Source: Roseovarius sp. A-2 (lineage in GTDB: Bacteria > Pseudomonadota > Alphaproteobacteria > Rhodobacterales > Rhodobacteraceae). Taken from it: DNA of 64,000 bases. Numbering within the stretch: the first letter of the stretch is position 1; each line of letters opens with the position of its first letter. This document shows, piece by piece, positions 44,528-53,642 of this stretch. The position numbers were made by a program, and so were the translations under genes. Below the pieces are notes generated by a model. That model ran no database searches, was not told the DNA's origin, and saw nothing but the letters and a program-made list of their open reading frames with translations. The stretch is taken from NCBI RefSeq assembly GCF_002072155.1, contig NZ_BDIY01000003.1:248001-312000 (forward strand), given 5' to 3'.

Positions 44528-46132
44528 ATGACGAACTATATCAAGCTGATCGTGCTTGGTCTGATCACGCTATTCGCGCTGATCGCGGCCAATTACGCGC
44601 GCGATCTGGCCTATCTGGTCAACGCGCTGACAGTGGCACTTGTGGCCGCAGGCCTTTTTCTGTGGACGCTGCGCCAAACCGATGAACCGACACGAGAGGT
44701 CGATCTGTCGGGGGAATACATGGATGGCGTCGTCAGGGCCGGGGTTGTTGCCACCGCCCTTTGGGGCGTTGTCGGCTTTCTGGCGGGGACATTTATCGCT
44801 TTTCAGCTGGCCTTTCCGGGGCTCAACTTCGAGTGGGCCCAGGGATTTGCCAATTTCGGGCGCTTGCGGCCGCTGCACACAAGTGCCGTGATTTTCGCCT
44901 TTGGCGGGAACGCGTTGATTGCCACCTCTTTTTATGTCGTCCAACGCACCAGTGCAGCGCGGCTCTGGGGCGGCAATCTGGCGTGGTTCGTGTTCTGGGG
45001 ATATCAATTATTCATCGTTTTGGCGGCTACCGGATACCTGTTGGGTGCCAGTCAGTCGCGTGAATATGCCGAGCCCGAATGGTACACCGATTGGTGGCTG
45101 ACCGTTGTCTGGCTTGCCTATCTTGCGGTTTTTCTGGGCACTATCGTCAAGCGCAAAGAGCCGCACATCTATGTGGCCAACTGGTTCTATCTATCTTTCA
45201 TTATCACGGTCGCGATGCTCCATGTGGTTAACAACCTGAGCATCCCAGTGTCGGTTTTCGGCTCCAAATCGGTCTCGCTTTTTTCGGGGGTGCAGGATGC
45301 GATGACCCAATGGTGGTACGGCCACAACGCCGTGGGCTTTTTCCTGACCGCAGGTTTCCTCGGGATGATGTACTATTTTGTGCCGAAACAGGCCGAACGC
45401 CCGGTCTATTCCTACAAGCTGTCGATCATCCACTTCTGGGCGCTGATCTTCATCTATATCTGGGCCGGTCCGCACCACCTGCATTACACCGCGCTGCCGG
45501 ATTGGGCCTCGACCCTTGGCATGGCGTTCTCGATCGTGCTGTGGATGCCGTCCTGGGGCGGGATGATCAACGGTCTGATGACGCTCTCTGGCGCTTGGGA
45601 CAAGCTGCGCACCGATCCGATCATCCGGATGATGGTGATCTCGGTCGGGTTCTACGGCATGTCGACCTTTGAAGGGCCGATGATGTCGATCCGCGCGGTG
45701 AACTCGCTGTCGCATTATACCGACTGGACCATCGGGCACGTGCACTCGGGTGCACTTGGCTGGAACGGGATGATCACATTCGGCGCGCTCTACTTTCTGG
45801 TGCCGAAACTGTGGAACCGTGAACGGCTTTATTCGCTCAGCCTTGTCAGCTGGCATTTCTGGCTCGCGACGATCGGCATCATTCTCTACGCCGCCTCGAT
45901 GTGGGTGACGGGGATTATGGAAGGCCTGATGTGGCGCGAAGTCGATGCCAACGGTTTCCTTGTGAACTCGTTCGCGGACACTGTGGCGGCCAAGCTACCG
46001 ATGTATGTGGTGCGCGGTCTGGGTGGGGTCATGTTCCTCTCTGGTGCGATTATCATGTGCTATAATCTCTGGATGACTGTGAAACGTTCGCCGGCCGTTG
46101 AGGCCACGAACTCCACAGTTCCGGCTGAATAA
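44528..46132 (+). CDS. ccoN: cbb3-type cytochrome c oxidase subunit I (CcoN)
   Basis: Catalytic heme-copper oxidase subunit of 534 residues with about 12 membrane helices. Heme and copper ligand histidines are in [45 protein letters not shown] and the paired-histidine helix [12 protein letters not shown]. It reduces oxygen with high affinity. Start ATG 44528 follows AAGGGA. First gene of ccoNOQP under an FnrL-type site. Confidence 0.97.
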   Translation: MTNYIKLIVLGLITLFALIAANYARDLAYLVNALTVALVAAGLFLWTLRQTDEPTREVDLSGEYMDGVVRAGVVATALWGVVGFLAGTFIAFQLAFPGLNFEWAQGFANFGRLRPLHTSAVIFAFGGNALIATSFYVVQRTSAARLWGGNLAWFVFWGYQLFIVLAATGYLLGASQSREYAEPEWYTDWWLTVVWLAYLAVFLGTIVKRKEPHIYVANWFYLSFIITVAMLHVVNNLSIPVSVFGSKSVSLFSGVQDAMTQWWYGHNAVGFFLTAGFLGMMYYFVPKQAERPVYSYKLSIIHFWALIFIYIWAGPHHLHYTALPDWASTLGMAFSIVLWMPSWGGMINGLMTLSGAWDKLRTDPIIRMMVISVGFYGMSTFEGPMMSIRAVNSLSHYTDWTIGHVHSGALGWNGMITFGALYFLVPKLWNRERLYSLSLVSWHFWLATIGIILYAASMWVTGIMEGLMWREVDANGFLVNSFADTVAAKLPMYVVRGLGGVMFLSGAIIMCYNLWMTVKRSPAVEATNSTVPAE

Positions 46133-46146
46133 GGAGGGCCGGAAAG

Positions 46147-46872
46147 ATGGGAATTCTTGATAAACACGCAGTCCTGGAAAAGAACATCACGCTTTTGGCG
46201 GTGTTTGCCTTCCTCGTGGTCAGCATCGGGGGGATTGTTCAGATCGCCCCGCTGTTCTGGCTTGAAAACACCATCGAGGATGTCGAGGGCATGCGCCCCT
46301 ATTCCCCGCTGGAACTGACCGGGCGCGACATCTATGTGCGCGAGGGCTGCTATGTCTGCCATAGCCAGATGATCCGCCCGATGCGCGACGAGGTGGAGCG
46401 GTACGGGCATTACTCCTTGGCGGCGGAGTCGAAATACGACCACCCATTCCAGTGGGGGTCAAAACGCACCGGGCCGGACCTGGCCCGCGTGGGGGGGCGT
46501 TATTCGGACGAATGGCACGTCGATCACCTGCGCAACCCGCAATCCGTGGTGCCTGAATCGGTGATGCCGAAATACGGCTTCCTTGAAAACCGCATGATCG
46601 ACTCCGAGCATATCGAGGACCTGCTGGGCACGCATCGCCTCGTCGGGGTGCCTTACACTGACGAGATGATCGAGAACGCCAAGGCCGATTTCAACGTGCA
46701 GGTCGATCCGTTCGGCGACATCGACGGTCTGCTCGCCCGCTATCCTAACGCGCAGGTGCGCAATTTCGACGGCCAGCCGGGGATTTCCGAGGCCGATGCG
46801 CTGATCGCCTATCTGCAGATGCTGGGCACGCTGGTTGATTTCTCGACCTTCACGCCCGTGGCAAGCCGGTAA
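46147..46872 (+). CDS. ccoO: cbb3-type oxidase monoheme subunit II (CcoO)
   Basis: Membrane-anchored cytochrome c of 241 residues: one N-terminal helix (about 15-38) and one heme site, CYVCH at 68-72, in the characteristic [18 protein letters not shown] context. It passes electrons from CcoP to CcoN. Fourteen bases after ccoN. Confidence 0.97.
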   Translation: MGILDKHAVLEKNITLLAVFAFLVVSIGGIVQIAPLFWLENTIEDVEGMRPYSPLELTGRDIYVREGCYVCHSQMIRPMRDEVERYGHYSLAAESKYDHPFQWGSKRTGPDLARVGGRYSDEWHVDHLRNPQSVVPESVMPKYGFLENRMIDSEHIEDLLGTHRLVGVPYTDEMIENAKADFNVQVDPFGDIDGLLARYPNAQVRNFDGQPGISEADALIAYLQMLGTLVDFSTFTPVASR

Positions 46873-46884
46873 GGAGGACAGGAG

Positions 46885-47079
46885 ATGGAAACCTATTCGC
46901 TGCTGCGTCAATTCGCCGATAGCTGGATGTTGCTGCTGCTCTTCGCGTTCTTCATCGGGGTGGTGATCTGGGTCTTTCGACCCGGAGCCAGCAAGACCTA
47001 TGAAAACCCGTCGACCATCCCCTTCCGGCACGAAGACAAACCGGCACGCGACGATGATGCCGACGCCAAGGAGGCGTAA
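46885..47079 (+). CDS. ccoQ: cbb3-type oxidase small subunit CcoQ
   Basis: A 64-residue protein with one membrane helix (LLLLFAFFIGVVIWVFRPG) and a short charged C-terminus. Its size and its place between ccoO and ccoP identify it. CcoQ protects or stabilises the complex, particularly in oxygen. AAGGAGGA precedes the ATG. Confidence 0.93.
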   Translation: METYSLLRQFADSWMLLLLFAFFIGVVIWVFRPGASKTYENPSTIPFRHEDKPARDDDADAKEA

Positions 47080-47082
47080 GAC

Positions 47083-47946
47083 ATGGCCAAGAAACCAATC
47101 AAGAAACAGGACCCGGATACCACCGGCCACGAGTGGGACGGTATCCAGGAATACAACAACCCGTTGCCGCGCTGGTGGCTGTGGACTTTCTACGCCTGTA
47201 TCGTCTGGGCGCTATGGTACGTGATCGCCTATCCGGCCTGGCCGCTGATCAACGAGGCGACAGCGGGCTACAAGGGTTGGTCGACACGCGCCAATATCGC
47301 CGTAGAACTGGCCGAGGCTGAGGCCGCCAATGCCGAGATCAACGCGCGGCTGGCCTCTGCTGACCTGACCGCGATCGCCGATGATGCCGAGTTGCAGGGC
47401 TATGCGACCTCTGCCGGGGCGGCGGTCTACAAGACCTGGTGCGCGCAGTGCCACGGGTCGGGGGCTGCGGGGGCCAAAGGTTATCCCAACCTGCAGGACG
47501 ACGCCTGGCTCTGGGGCGGGACGATCGAGGATATCCACTACACCGTGGCGCATGGTATCCGAAACGAGGAAGACGCCGATGCGCGCTATTCCGAGATGCC
47601 TGCCTTTGGCGATATCCTCGAGCCCGCGCAGATCGAGGAAGTCGTCAACTACGTGATGTCGCTCTCGGGCGACCCGCAGGATGCCAGCCTCGTGGCGGCA
47701 GGCGAGACGGTGTTCATGGATAACTGCGCTGCCTGTCACGGCGAGCAGGCGCAGGGCGATATCTATCAGGGCGCGCCTAACCTTTCGGATGCGATCTGGC
47801 TCTATGGCGGGGATTACGAGACGGTGAAACACACTGTCGTCAACGCGCGCTACGGCGTCATGCCACCCATGGGCGGGGCCGAACTGAGCGAGGCCGAAAT
47901 TCGCGCCGTCGCGCTCTATGTCCACCAGTTGGGCGGGGGCGAGTAA
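47083..47946 (+). CDS. ccoP: cbb3-type oxidase diheme subunit III (CcoP)
   Basis: Protein of 287 residues: an N-terminal region with one helix (about 32-52), then two cytochrome c domains with hemes at CAQCH (120-124) and CAACH (215-219). It receives electrons from soluble cytochromes or the bc1 complex. It follows ccoQ by 3 bases and ends the operon, followed by two hairpins. Confidence 0.96.
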   Translation: MAKKPIKKQDPDTTGHEWDGIQEYNNPLPRWWLWTFYACIVWALWYVIAYPAWPLINEATAGYKGWSTRANIAVELAEAEAANAEINARLASADLTAIADDAELQGYATSAGAAVYKTWCAQCHGSGAAGAKGYPNLQDDAWLWGGTIEDIHYTVAHGIRNEEDADARYSEMPAFGDILEPAQIEEVVNYVMSLSGDPQDASLVAAGETVFMDNCAACHGEQAQGDIYQGAPNLSDAIWLYGGDYETVKHTVVNARYGVMPPMGGAELSEAEIRAVALYVHQLGGGE

Positions 47947-47959
47947 CCCGAAAAGAATA

Positions 47960-47981
47960 CCCCGGGCCGCAAGGCCCGGGG
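47960..47981 (+). terminator. Strong hairpin after ccoP
   Basis: CCCCGGGCC-GCAA-GGCCCGGGG, a perfect 9-bp stem, 13 bases after the ccoP stop. No T-run follows, so it may protect the 3' end of the mRNA rather than terminate. Confidence 0.55.
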
Positions 47982-48070
47982 GATGGCACCGGTCTTTCCG
48001 TCCTGTTCGCGCGTTTCCAGGAAGGGCCGGTGCCGATTACATTGATGAACATGACGATTTGTCAAGCTTG

Positions 48071-48093
48071 GGCCCCTGACGGGGCCTTTGTTG
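48071..48093 (+). terminator. Rho-independent terminator downstream of ccoNOQP
   Basis: GGCCCC-TGAC-GGGGCC stem (48071-48086) followed by TTTGTTG. With the hairpin at 47960 it lies in the 436-base gap 47947-48382. Apart from these and the palindrome at 48364, that gap holds no gene I can support. Confidence 0.7.
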
Positions 48094-48363
48094 TGTCGGG
48101 GTCGTGTCGGGTTCAATACCGCCGCCGTGCCACAAGATGCGCCTCAAGATCTGCGCCGCTGCGTGCGTCGAAACGTTCTGCGGGGGGCCAGTGGGCGCGG
48201 CCGTGATGACGCTGACGGGTCTCGGGGCCATGCTCGAGGCGGGTTGCGGTTCTGAAAGTATTGGCGAATATTCCAAGCATTGCGTGAGCCTTTCCTGTGC
48301 TGTCGTTCTGCGCTTAATATGGTGCAAAAGGTCGTTTCACGCGACTCTGGAAATATTTCGACT

Positions 48364-48380
48364 TGTTAGATATACTAACA
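48364..48380. promoter_or_regulatory. Palindrome TGTTAG-ATATA-CTAACA at the lysR start
   Basis: Perfect 6-base inverted repeat around a 5-base spacer, ending two bases before the ATG of the LysR gene. LysR proteins bind T-N11-A type dyads, which this satisfies. Its position suggests autorepression. Confidence 0.5.
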
Positions 48381-48382
48381 TC

Positions 48383-49270
48383 ATGGATTGGCAAACTCTT
48401 CCTCCTCTGACCGCGCTGCGCGCCTTCGCGGCCTTGGCCGAGACCGGCGGCACGGCGGCAGCGGGCGCACGGCTGAATGTCAGTCACGCTGCCGTCAGCC
48501 AACAGGTCAAGCAGCTCGAATCGCATCTGGGCGTGGCGCTGGTGGACCGGACGGGGCGGCAATTGCGGCTGACCGCCGAGGGGCGCGATTTGGCGGACGC
48601 GCTTTCGCTGGGATTTGGGGCCATTGCGCGGGCTGTCGATACGCTGACCGGGGCGGATGCCGACCGCCCCTTGCAGGTCTCGACGACGCCGGGCTTTGCT
48701 GCGCAATGGCTGATGCCCTGCCTGAGCGCCTTTCGCGAGGCACATCCGCAGATCGACATCATGATTGACGCCACACCCAAGGTGGTCACGCTGGAGCCGG
48801 GCGGAATTGACGTTGCCCTGCGCTATGGCGCGGGGCATTGGCCGGGACTAGAGGCCGAGCTGTTGTTTTGCTCACCGCTAGTGGCTGTCGCAGCCCCCAA
48901 ACTGGTAGCGGGCATGCAGATCACCAGCCCGGCCGATCTTGTGCGTCTGCCGTGGCTCCAGGAAACCGGAACCACTGAATCAAGCGATTGGTTGCGCCAA
49001 CGCGGGGTGACCGAGGCGCGCGCCGCGGGGCTTGTCCAGGTGCCCGTCAATCTTTTGCTGGATGGGCTTCGCAATGGTCAGGGGGTGGCCCTGACGGTCC
49101 GCGAATGGGTCAAGCATGATATCGCGGCGGGGCGGTTGGTGCTTTTGTTTGAGGACCCGGACGAAACCGGATACTATATCGTCACACGCCCCGGTGTCTT
49201 GCGCGCCCCGGCCAAAGCCTTCGTGACGTGGTTACGGCGGCAGGCGCGGCAGACGGTCTCATGTGAATAG
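48383..49270 (+). CDS. LysR-family regulator, GcvA-like
   Basis: Protein of 295 residues: N-terminal HTH (LTALRAFAALAETGGTAAAG, then NVSHAAVSQQVKQLESHLG) and a periplasmic-binding-type effector domain (about 90-290). It belongs to the GcvA/AmpR-like group. The target is unknown; it stands between ccoNOQP and ccoGHIS, both of which read the same way. The operator-like palindrome directly before its start leaves no space for a Shine-Dalgarno. The ATG overlaps the region most LysR starts occupy, so the message may be leaderless or nearly so. Confidence 0.87.
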   Translation: MDWQTLPPLTALRAFAALAETGGTAAAGARLNVSHAAVSQQVKQLESHLGVALVDRTGRQLRLTAEGRDLADALSLGFGAIARAVDTLTGADADRPLQVSTTPGFAAQWLMPCLSAFREAHPQIDIMIDATPKVVTLEPGGIDVALRYGAGHWPGLEAELLFCSPLVAVAAPKLVAGMQITSPADLVRLPWLQETGTTESSDWLRQRGVTEARAAGLVQVPVNLLLDGLRNGQGVALTVREWVKHDIAAGRLVLLFEDPDETGYYIVTRPGVLRAPAKAFVTWLRRQARQTVSCE

Positions 49271-49290
49271 GTCGATTCTGGAGTCAGAAT

Positions 49291-49304
49291 TTGATGCAGG
49301 TCAA
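49291..49304. promoter_or_regulatory. FnrL site before ccoG
   Basis: TTGATGCAGGTCAA, form TTGAT-N4-GTCAA, 62 bases before the ccoG GTG start. Consistent with low-oxygen induction of the cbb3 assembly operon. Confidence 0.82.
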
Positions 49305-49366
49305 AGCTCTTGATCCTGAGCCCTGTCAAAAGACGATCAACAAATGCAAGATATCGGAGTACCTTC

Positions 49367-50803
49367 GTGGCCGATTCCCAGCCAGACACCCCCCAATCCC
49401 TCTATGCCGCGCGCGAGCCGGTCTTTCCCAAGAAGGTTTACGGCAAGTTTCGTAACCTGAAATGGGTGATCATGATTGTCGCCCTTGGCATTTACTATGT
49501 AACGCCCTGGATTCGCTGGGATCGCGGGCCAAGCCTGCCGGACCAGGCGGTGTTGCTCGATCTGGCGGAGCGGCGGTTCTTCTTTTTCTGGATCGAAATC
49601 TGGCCACATGAATTCTATTTCGTGGCCGGCCTTTTGGTGATGGCCGGGCTGGGGCTGTTTCTCTTCACCTCGGCGCTTGGCCGGGTGTGGTGCGGCTATG
49701 CCTGCCCGCAAACCGTCTGGACCGATCTTTTCATCCTCGTGGAACGTTGGATCGAGGGTGACCGCAACGCCCGGCTGCGCCTGCATCGGCAGAAGAAACT
49801 GGATGTGCGCAAGGTGCGGCTGCGGCTGACCAAGTGGATCACGTGGCTGTTGATCGCGGCGGCCACCGGCGGGGCGTGGGTATTCTACTTTACCGATGCA
49901 CCGACGCTGCTGGTCGATCTCTTCACCCTGAACGCGCATCCGATCGCCTATACGACGATTGCCGTCCTGACTGGCACCACGTTCTTCTTTGGCGGTTTCG
50001 CGCGTGAACAGATCTGCATCTATGCCTGCCCCTGGCCGCGCATTCAGGCCGCGATGATGGATGAGGACACGCTGACTGTGGGCTACCGCGAATGGCGGGG
50101 CGAGCCGCGCAAGAATTCCGAGGCGGTCAAGCAGGGGGCCGAGCAAGGCGATTGCATCGACTGCATGGCCTGCGTCAATGTCTGCCCGGTGGGGATCGAC
50201 ATCCGCGACGGGCAACAGCTGGAATGCATCACCTGTGCGCTCTGCATCGACGCCTGCGACGACATCATGGAAAAGATCGGCAAGCCGCGCGGGCTGATCG
50301 ACTACATGGCCTTTACCGACGAGGTGAACGAACGTGGGGGCAAGGCACCCAAGCCGATCTGGAAGCACATTTTCCGTCCGCGCACGATATTGTATACTGC
50401 GTTGTGGTCGCTGGTGGGGGTCGGCCTTGTGGTCGCGCTGTTCATCCGCTCGGATATCGACATGACCGTCGCGCCCGTGCGCAATCCGACCTTTGTCACC
50501 CTGTCCGACGGCTCGATCCGTAACACCTATGAGGTGCGCCTTCGCAACAAGCATCATGAGGCGCGACGCTTCAACCTTGCGGTGACAGGCGATCCGGCGG
50601 TCCGGTTGCAACTCGAAGGCACGCCCTACAGCTCCATCACCGTGCCCGCCGACGAGATGCGCCTGCAACGGGTTTACCTGATCGCGCCCCCCGGGGCGGA
50701 GGCGGCGCGGGATGAGCGCACCGATGTGCGGCTCTGGATCGAGGACACGCTGAACGGCGAGCGCGCCTACAAAGACACGGTCTTCAACGGGAAGGACAAC
50801 TGA
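49367..50803 (+). CDS. ccoG: cbb3 oxidase assembly iron-sulfur protein CcoG (RdxB/FixG)
   Basis: Membrane protein of 478 residues with about five helices and a polyferredoxin segment (CIDCMACVNVCPVG ... CITCALCIDACD) giving two [4Fe-4S] sites. A C-terminal immunoglobulin-like domain (about 370-478) follows. CcoG reduces copper for insertion into the oxidase. GTG 49367 is the start (GGAG upstream, N-terminus VADSQPDTPQ as in relatives). Overlaps ccoH by one base. Confidence 0.94.
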   Translation: MADSQPDTPQSLYAAREPVFPKKVYGKFRNLKWVIMIVALGIYYVTPWIRWDRGPSLPDQAVLLDLAERRFFFFWIEIWPHEFYFVAGLLVMAGLGLFLFTSALGRVWCGYACPQTVWTDLFILVERWIEGDRNARLRLHRQKKLDVRKVRLRLTKWITWLLIAAATGGAWVFYFTDAPTLLVDLFTLNAHPIAYTTIAVLTGTTFFFGGFAREQICIYACPWPRIQAAMMDEDTLTVGYREWRGEPRKNSEAVKQGAEQGDCIDCMACVNVCPVGIDIRDGQQLECITCALCIDACDDIMEKIGKPRGLIDYMAFTDEVNERGGKAPKPIWKHIFRPRTILYTALWSLVGVGLVVALFIRSDIDMTVAPVRNPTFVTLSDGSIRNTYEVRLRNKHHEARRFNLAVTGDPAVRLQLEGTPYSSITVPADEMRLQRVYLIAPPGAEAARDERTDVRLWIEDTLNGERAYKDTVFNGKDN

Positions 50804-51258
50804 TGACCGAGCGTCAGATCACCGGCAAGCATGTGTTCATCGGCTTTGCCACTGCCTTTGCGATCATCATCGGGGTCAATCTGGTACTGGCCTTTTCGGC
50901 GGTGCGCACCTTTCCGGGTCTGGAGGTCAAGAATTCCTATGTCGCCAGTCAGGAGTTCAACGATCGCAAGGCCGCGCAGGAGGGGCTGGGCTGGGACGTG
51001 ACGGCGGATCATCAGGGCGGCGTTCTGACCCTGGGGATCACCGATGCTGAGGGCGCGCCCGTCGAGGTCGCCCGGCTGGAGGCGACGGTGGGCCGCGCCA
51101 CGCATGTTCAGGACGACCAGACCCCCGAATTCCGCTTTGACGGCAGCGCCTATGTCGCCCCCGTGACGCTCGGTGATGGCAACTGGAATATCCGCATGAA
51201 GGCGTGGGACGAGGCTGGCACGCTCTTTCAGCAGCGGGTCGTTCTGCACAAGGACTAG
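50803..51258 (+). CDS. ccoH: cbb3 oxidase assembly protein CcoH (FixH)
   Basis: Protein of 151 residues with one N-terminal membrane helix (FIGFATAFAIIIGVNLVLAF) and a periplasmic beta domain, FixH family. It helps assemble or stabilise the cbb3 complex. Its ATG overlaps the ccoG stop (TGATG). Confidence 0.9.
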   Translation: MTERQITGKHVFIGFATAFAIIIGVNLVLAFSAVRTFPGLEVKNSYVASQEFNDRKAAQEGLGWDVTADHQGGVLTLGITDAEGAPVEVARLEATVGRATHVQDDQTPEFRFDGSAYVAPVTLGDGNWNIRMKAWDEAGTLFQQRVVLHKD

Positions 51259-51261
51259 GGT

Positions 51262-53445
51262 ATGACCGTTACAATGCGCCCCACGCCGTCGGCCTGTCCG
51301 GCCTGCTCCGCCGCGCCGGCGGCAGAGGCATTGGCGGTGCGCGAGTTACCCAATGCGCAGATCGCCCTGTCGCTGCCGACGATCCATTGCTCGGCCTGCA
51401 TTTCCAAGATCGAGCGGGCGCTGAACGATCATCCGCAGGTTAATTCGGCGCGGGTCAACCTCACGCTCAAGCGTGCCAGCATCGACGCCGCCCCCGAGGT
51501 GACGGCAGCCGAGATGCGCGCCCTTGTCGAGGGGTTGGGATACGAGGCGCATGAGCTTGATGCGGGCACGCTCAATGCCACCGCGACCGACCGCGCGGGG
51601 CGCGACCTGTTGATGCGGCTGGCGGTGGCGGGCTTTGCCAGCATGAATGTCATGCTCTTGTCGGTCTCGGTCTGGTCTGGGGCCGAGGACGCGACGCGCG
51701 ACATGTTCCACTGGATTTCGGCGGCGATCACGCTGCCCGCGATTGCCTTTTCCGGCGTGCCGTTCTTTCGCAACGCCTGGGCCGCGCTGCGCAACGCGCG
51801 GCTAAACATGGATGTGCCGATCGTTCTGGCCATCGTTCTGGCTATCGTTACCTCGCTGTGGGAGACGATGCTGTCGGGCGAGCATGCCTATTTCGACGCG
51901 GCGCTTGCGCTGACGTTCTTCCTGCTCGCCGGGCGCTATCTGGATCATCGCACCCGTGCCATTGCGCGCTCCGCCGCCGAGGAATTGACCGCGCTGGAAG
52001 TGCCGCGCGCGACGCGTGTCAGGGACGGCGTCGAACAGGTGGTGAACGTGGCCGACCTGGCGGTGGGCGATCTGATCCTCGTGCGGCCCGGCGGGCGGAT
52101 GCCCGTGGATGGCGAGATCGTCAGCGGCACGTCGGAGATCGACCGCTCGCTGCTGACCGGCGAGACGCTGCCGGTCTTTGCAGGTGAGGGGCAGGCGGTC
52201 AGCGCGGGTGAGGTCAATCTCACCGGTCCGCTGATCATCCGCGCCAGTGCCGTGGGGGCGGAAACCTCGCTGCATCGGATGGCTGATCTGGTGGCCATCG
52301 CGGAATCGGGGCGCTCGCGCTACACATCTCTTGCCGACCGCGCGGCCAAGCTCTATGCGCCGGGGGTGCATATCCTGTCGGCGCTCGCCTTCGCCGGTTG
52401 GTATCTCTACACATGGGATATGCGCACGGCGCTCAATATCGCTGCCGCCGTGCTGATCATCACCTGCCCCTGTGCGCTCGGCCTCGCGGTACCTGCTGTG
52501 ACCACGGCGGCCTCGGGGCGGCTATTCAGGCGGGGGATGCTGATCAAGCATGAAACCGCGCTGGAGCGGCTGGCGCAGGTCGATACTGTCGTCTTCGATA
52601 AGACCGGCACGCTCACCACCGGCACGCCGCACCTGACCAATCTCGACGCCTTGCCACGCGCGGCGGTGGAGACGGCGCTTGCGCTGGCACAGGGTTCCTC
52701 GCATCCGCTGGCGCAGGCGATCACCAAATCGGCGCGCGACGCGGGCTATGCGGCAGGGGAGGTGGCAGAGGTGACCGAGGTGCCGGGCTATGGCACCAAG
52801 GGGATGATTGCAGGCGAGCAGGTGCGGCTTGGCCGCGCAAGCTGGACCGGGGCCGAAGGGCTGGCGCAAACCGCGACCTATCTGAAAATCGGCGCGGCGG
52901 ACCCGCTGGCGCTCACCTTCACCGACGCCCTGCGCCCCGGCGCGGAAGAGGCGGTACAGGCGCTCGTCGATCAGGGTAAGCGGGTAATCCTGATGTCGGG
53001 CGACACCACCCCGGCGGTGGAGGCGCTGGCGCAACGTCTGGGTATTCCGCAGTGGGTGGCCGAGGCGCTCCCGGCGGATAAATCCGCCCGTATCGAGGCG
53101 CTGCGCGCCAAGGGGGCGCATGTGCTGATGGTGGGCGACGGGCTCAACGACACGGCGGCATTGGCCGCTGCCCATGTGTCTATCTCGCCCGCCTCGGCGC
53201 TCGATGCTGCGCGGGTGGCATCGGATATCGTGCTTCTGGGCAATGATCTCTCGCCAATCGGGGCGGCCTGCGAGACGGCAAAATCCGCCACTCGCCGCAT
53301 TGCCGAGAATTTCCGCATCGCCACGGTCTACAACATCGTCGCGGTGCCGTTGGCGATGGCGGGGCTGGCGACGCCGCTGATCGCGGCCTTGGCCATGTCG
53401 CTCAGTTCGATTACGGTGTCCCTGAACGCCCTGCGACTGAGGTAA
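51262..53445 (+). CDS. ccoI: Copper-exporting P1B-type ATPase CcoI (FixI)
   Basis: P-type ATPase of 727 residues: an N-terminal CPAC pair, a heavy-metal-associated domain (HCSACISKIE), membrane core with the CPC motif in ITCPCALGLAVP, phosphorylation site DKTGTLTTG, SSHP in the nucleotide domain and hinge GDGLNDTAAL. It delivers copper needed for cbb3 oxidase biogenesis. Part of ccoGHIS. Confidence 0.95.
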   Translation: MTVTMRPTPSACPACSAAPAAEALAVRELPNAQIALSLPTIHCSACISKIERALNDHPQVNSARVNLTLKRASIDAAPEVTAAEMRALVEGLGYEAHELDAGTLNATATDRAGRDLLMRLAVAGFASMNVMLLSVSVWSGAEDATRDMFHWISAAITLPAIAFSGVPFFRNAWAALRNARLNMDVPIVLAIVLAIVTSLWETMLSGEHAYFDAALALTFFLLAGRYLDHRTRAIARSAAEELTALEVPRATRVRDGVEQVVNVADLAVGDLILVRPGGRMPVDGEIVSGTSEIDRSLLTGETLPVFAGEGQAVSAGEVNLTGPLIIRASAVGAETSLHRMADLVAIAESGRSRYTSLADRAAKLYAPGVHILSALAFAGWYLYTWDMRTALNIAAAVLIITCPCALGLAVPAVTTAASGRLFRRGMLIKHETALERLAQVDTVVFDKTGTLTTGTPHLTNLDALPRAAVETALALAQGSSHPLAQAITKSARDAGYAAGEVAEVTEVPGYGTKGMIAGEQVRLGRASWTGAEGLAQTATYLKIGAADPLALTFTDALRPGAEEAVQALVDQGKRVILMSGDTTPAVEALAQRLGIPQWVAEALPADKSARIEALRAKGAHVLMVGDGLNDTAALAAAHVSISPASALDAARVASDIVLLGNDLSPIGAACETAKSATRRIAENFRIATVYNIVAVPLAMAGLATPLIAALAMSLSSITVSLNALRLR

Positions 53446-53448
53446 GCG

Positions 53449-53607
53449 ATGAATATCCTCACCTACCTGATCCCGATCTCGCTCATTCTGGGGGGCATTG
53501 GCCTTGTGGCCTTTGTCTACACGGTGCGCAGTAACCAGTATGACGATCCCGAGGGCGACGCGCGGCGCATCCTGAGCGACGATTACGACGACAGGCCAAA
53601 GCCCTGA
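53449..53607 (+). CDS. ccoS: cbb3 oxidase maturation protein CcoS (FixS)
   Basis: A 52-residue protein beginning MNILTYLIPISLILGGIG, with one membrane helix and a charged tail containing RSNQYDDPEGDARRIL, the CcoS/FixS signature. It starts 3 bases after ccoI. CcoS is required for cofactor insertion into the oxidase. It is short and easily missed. Confidence 0.93.
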   Translation: MNILTYLIPISLILGGIGLVAFVYTVRSNQYDDPEGDARRILSDDYDDRPKP

Positions 53608-53613
53608 CGGGTA

Positions 53614-53636
53614 GCGGCGGGGGAGGGCCCCGCCGC
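53614..53636. terminator. Hairpin between converging ccoS and lpdA
   Basis: GCGGCGGGG and CCCCGCCGC pair perfectly around a 5-base loop, in the 35-base gap between the two stops. No T-run on either strand. Probably a shared bidirectional transcript end. Confidence 0.55.
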
Positions 53637-53642
53637 GCCGTG

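Noticed and set aside
48037-48327. A 96-codon minus-strand frame in the ccoP-lysR gap
   Set aside because: It covers a terminator and has no ribosome-binding site or protein-like features.
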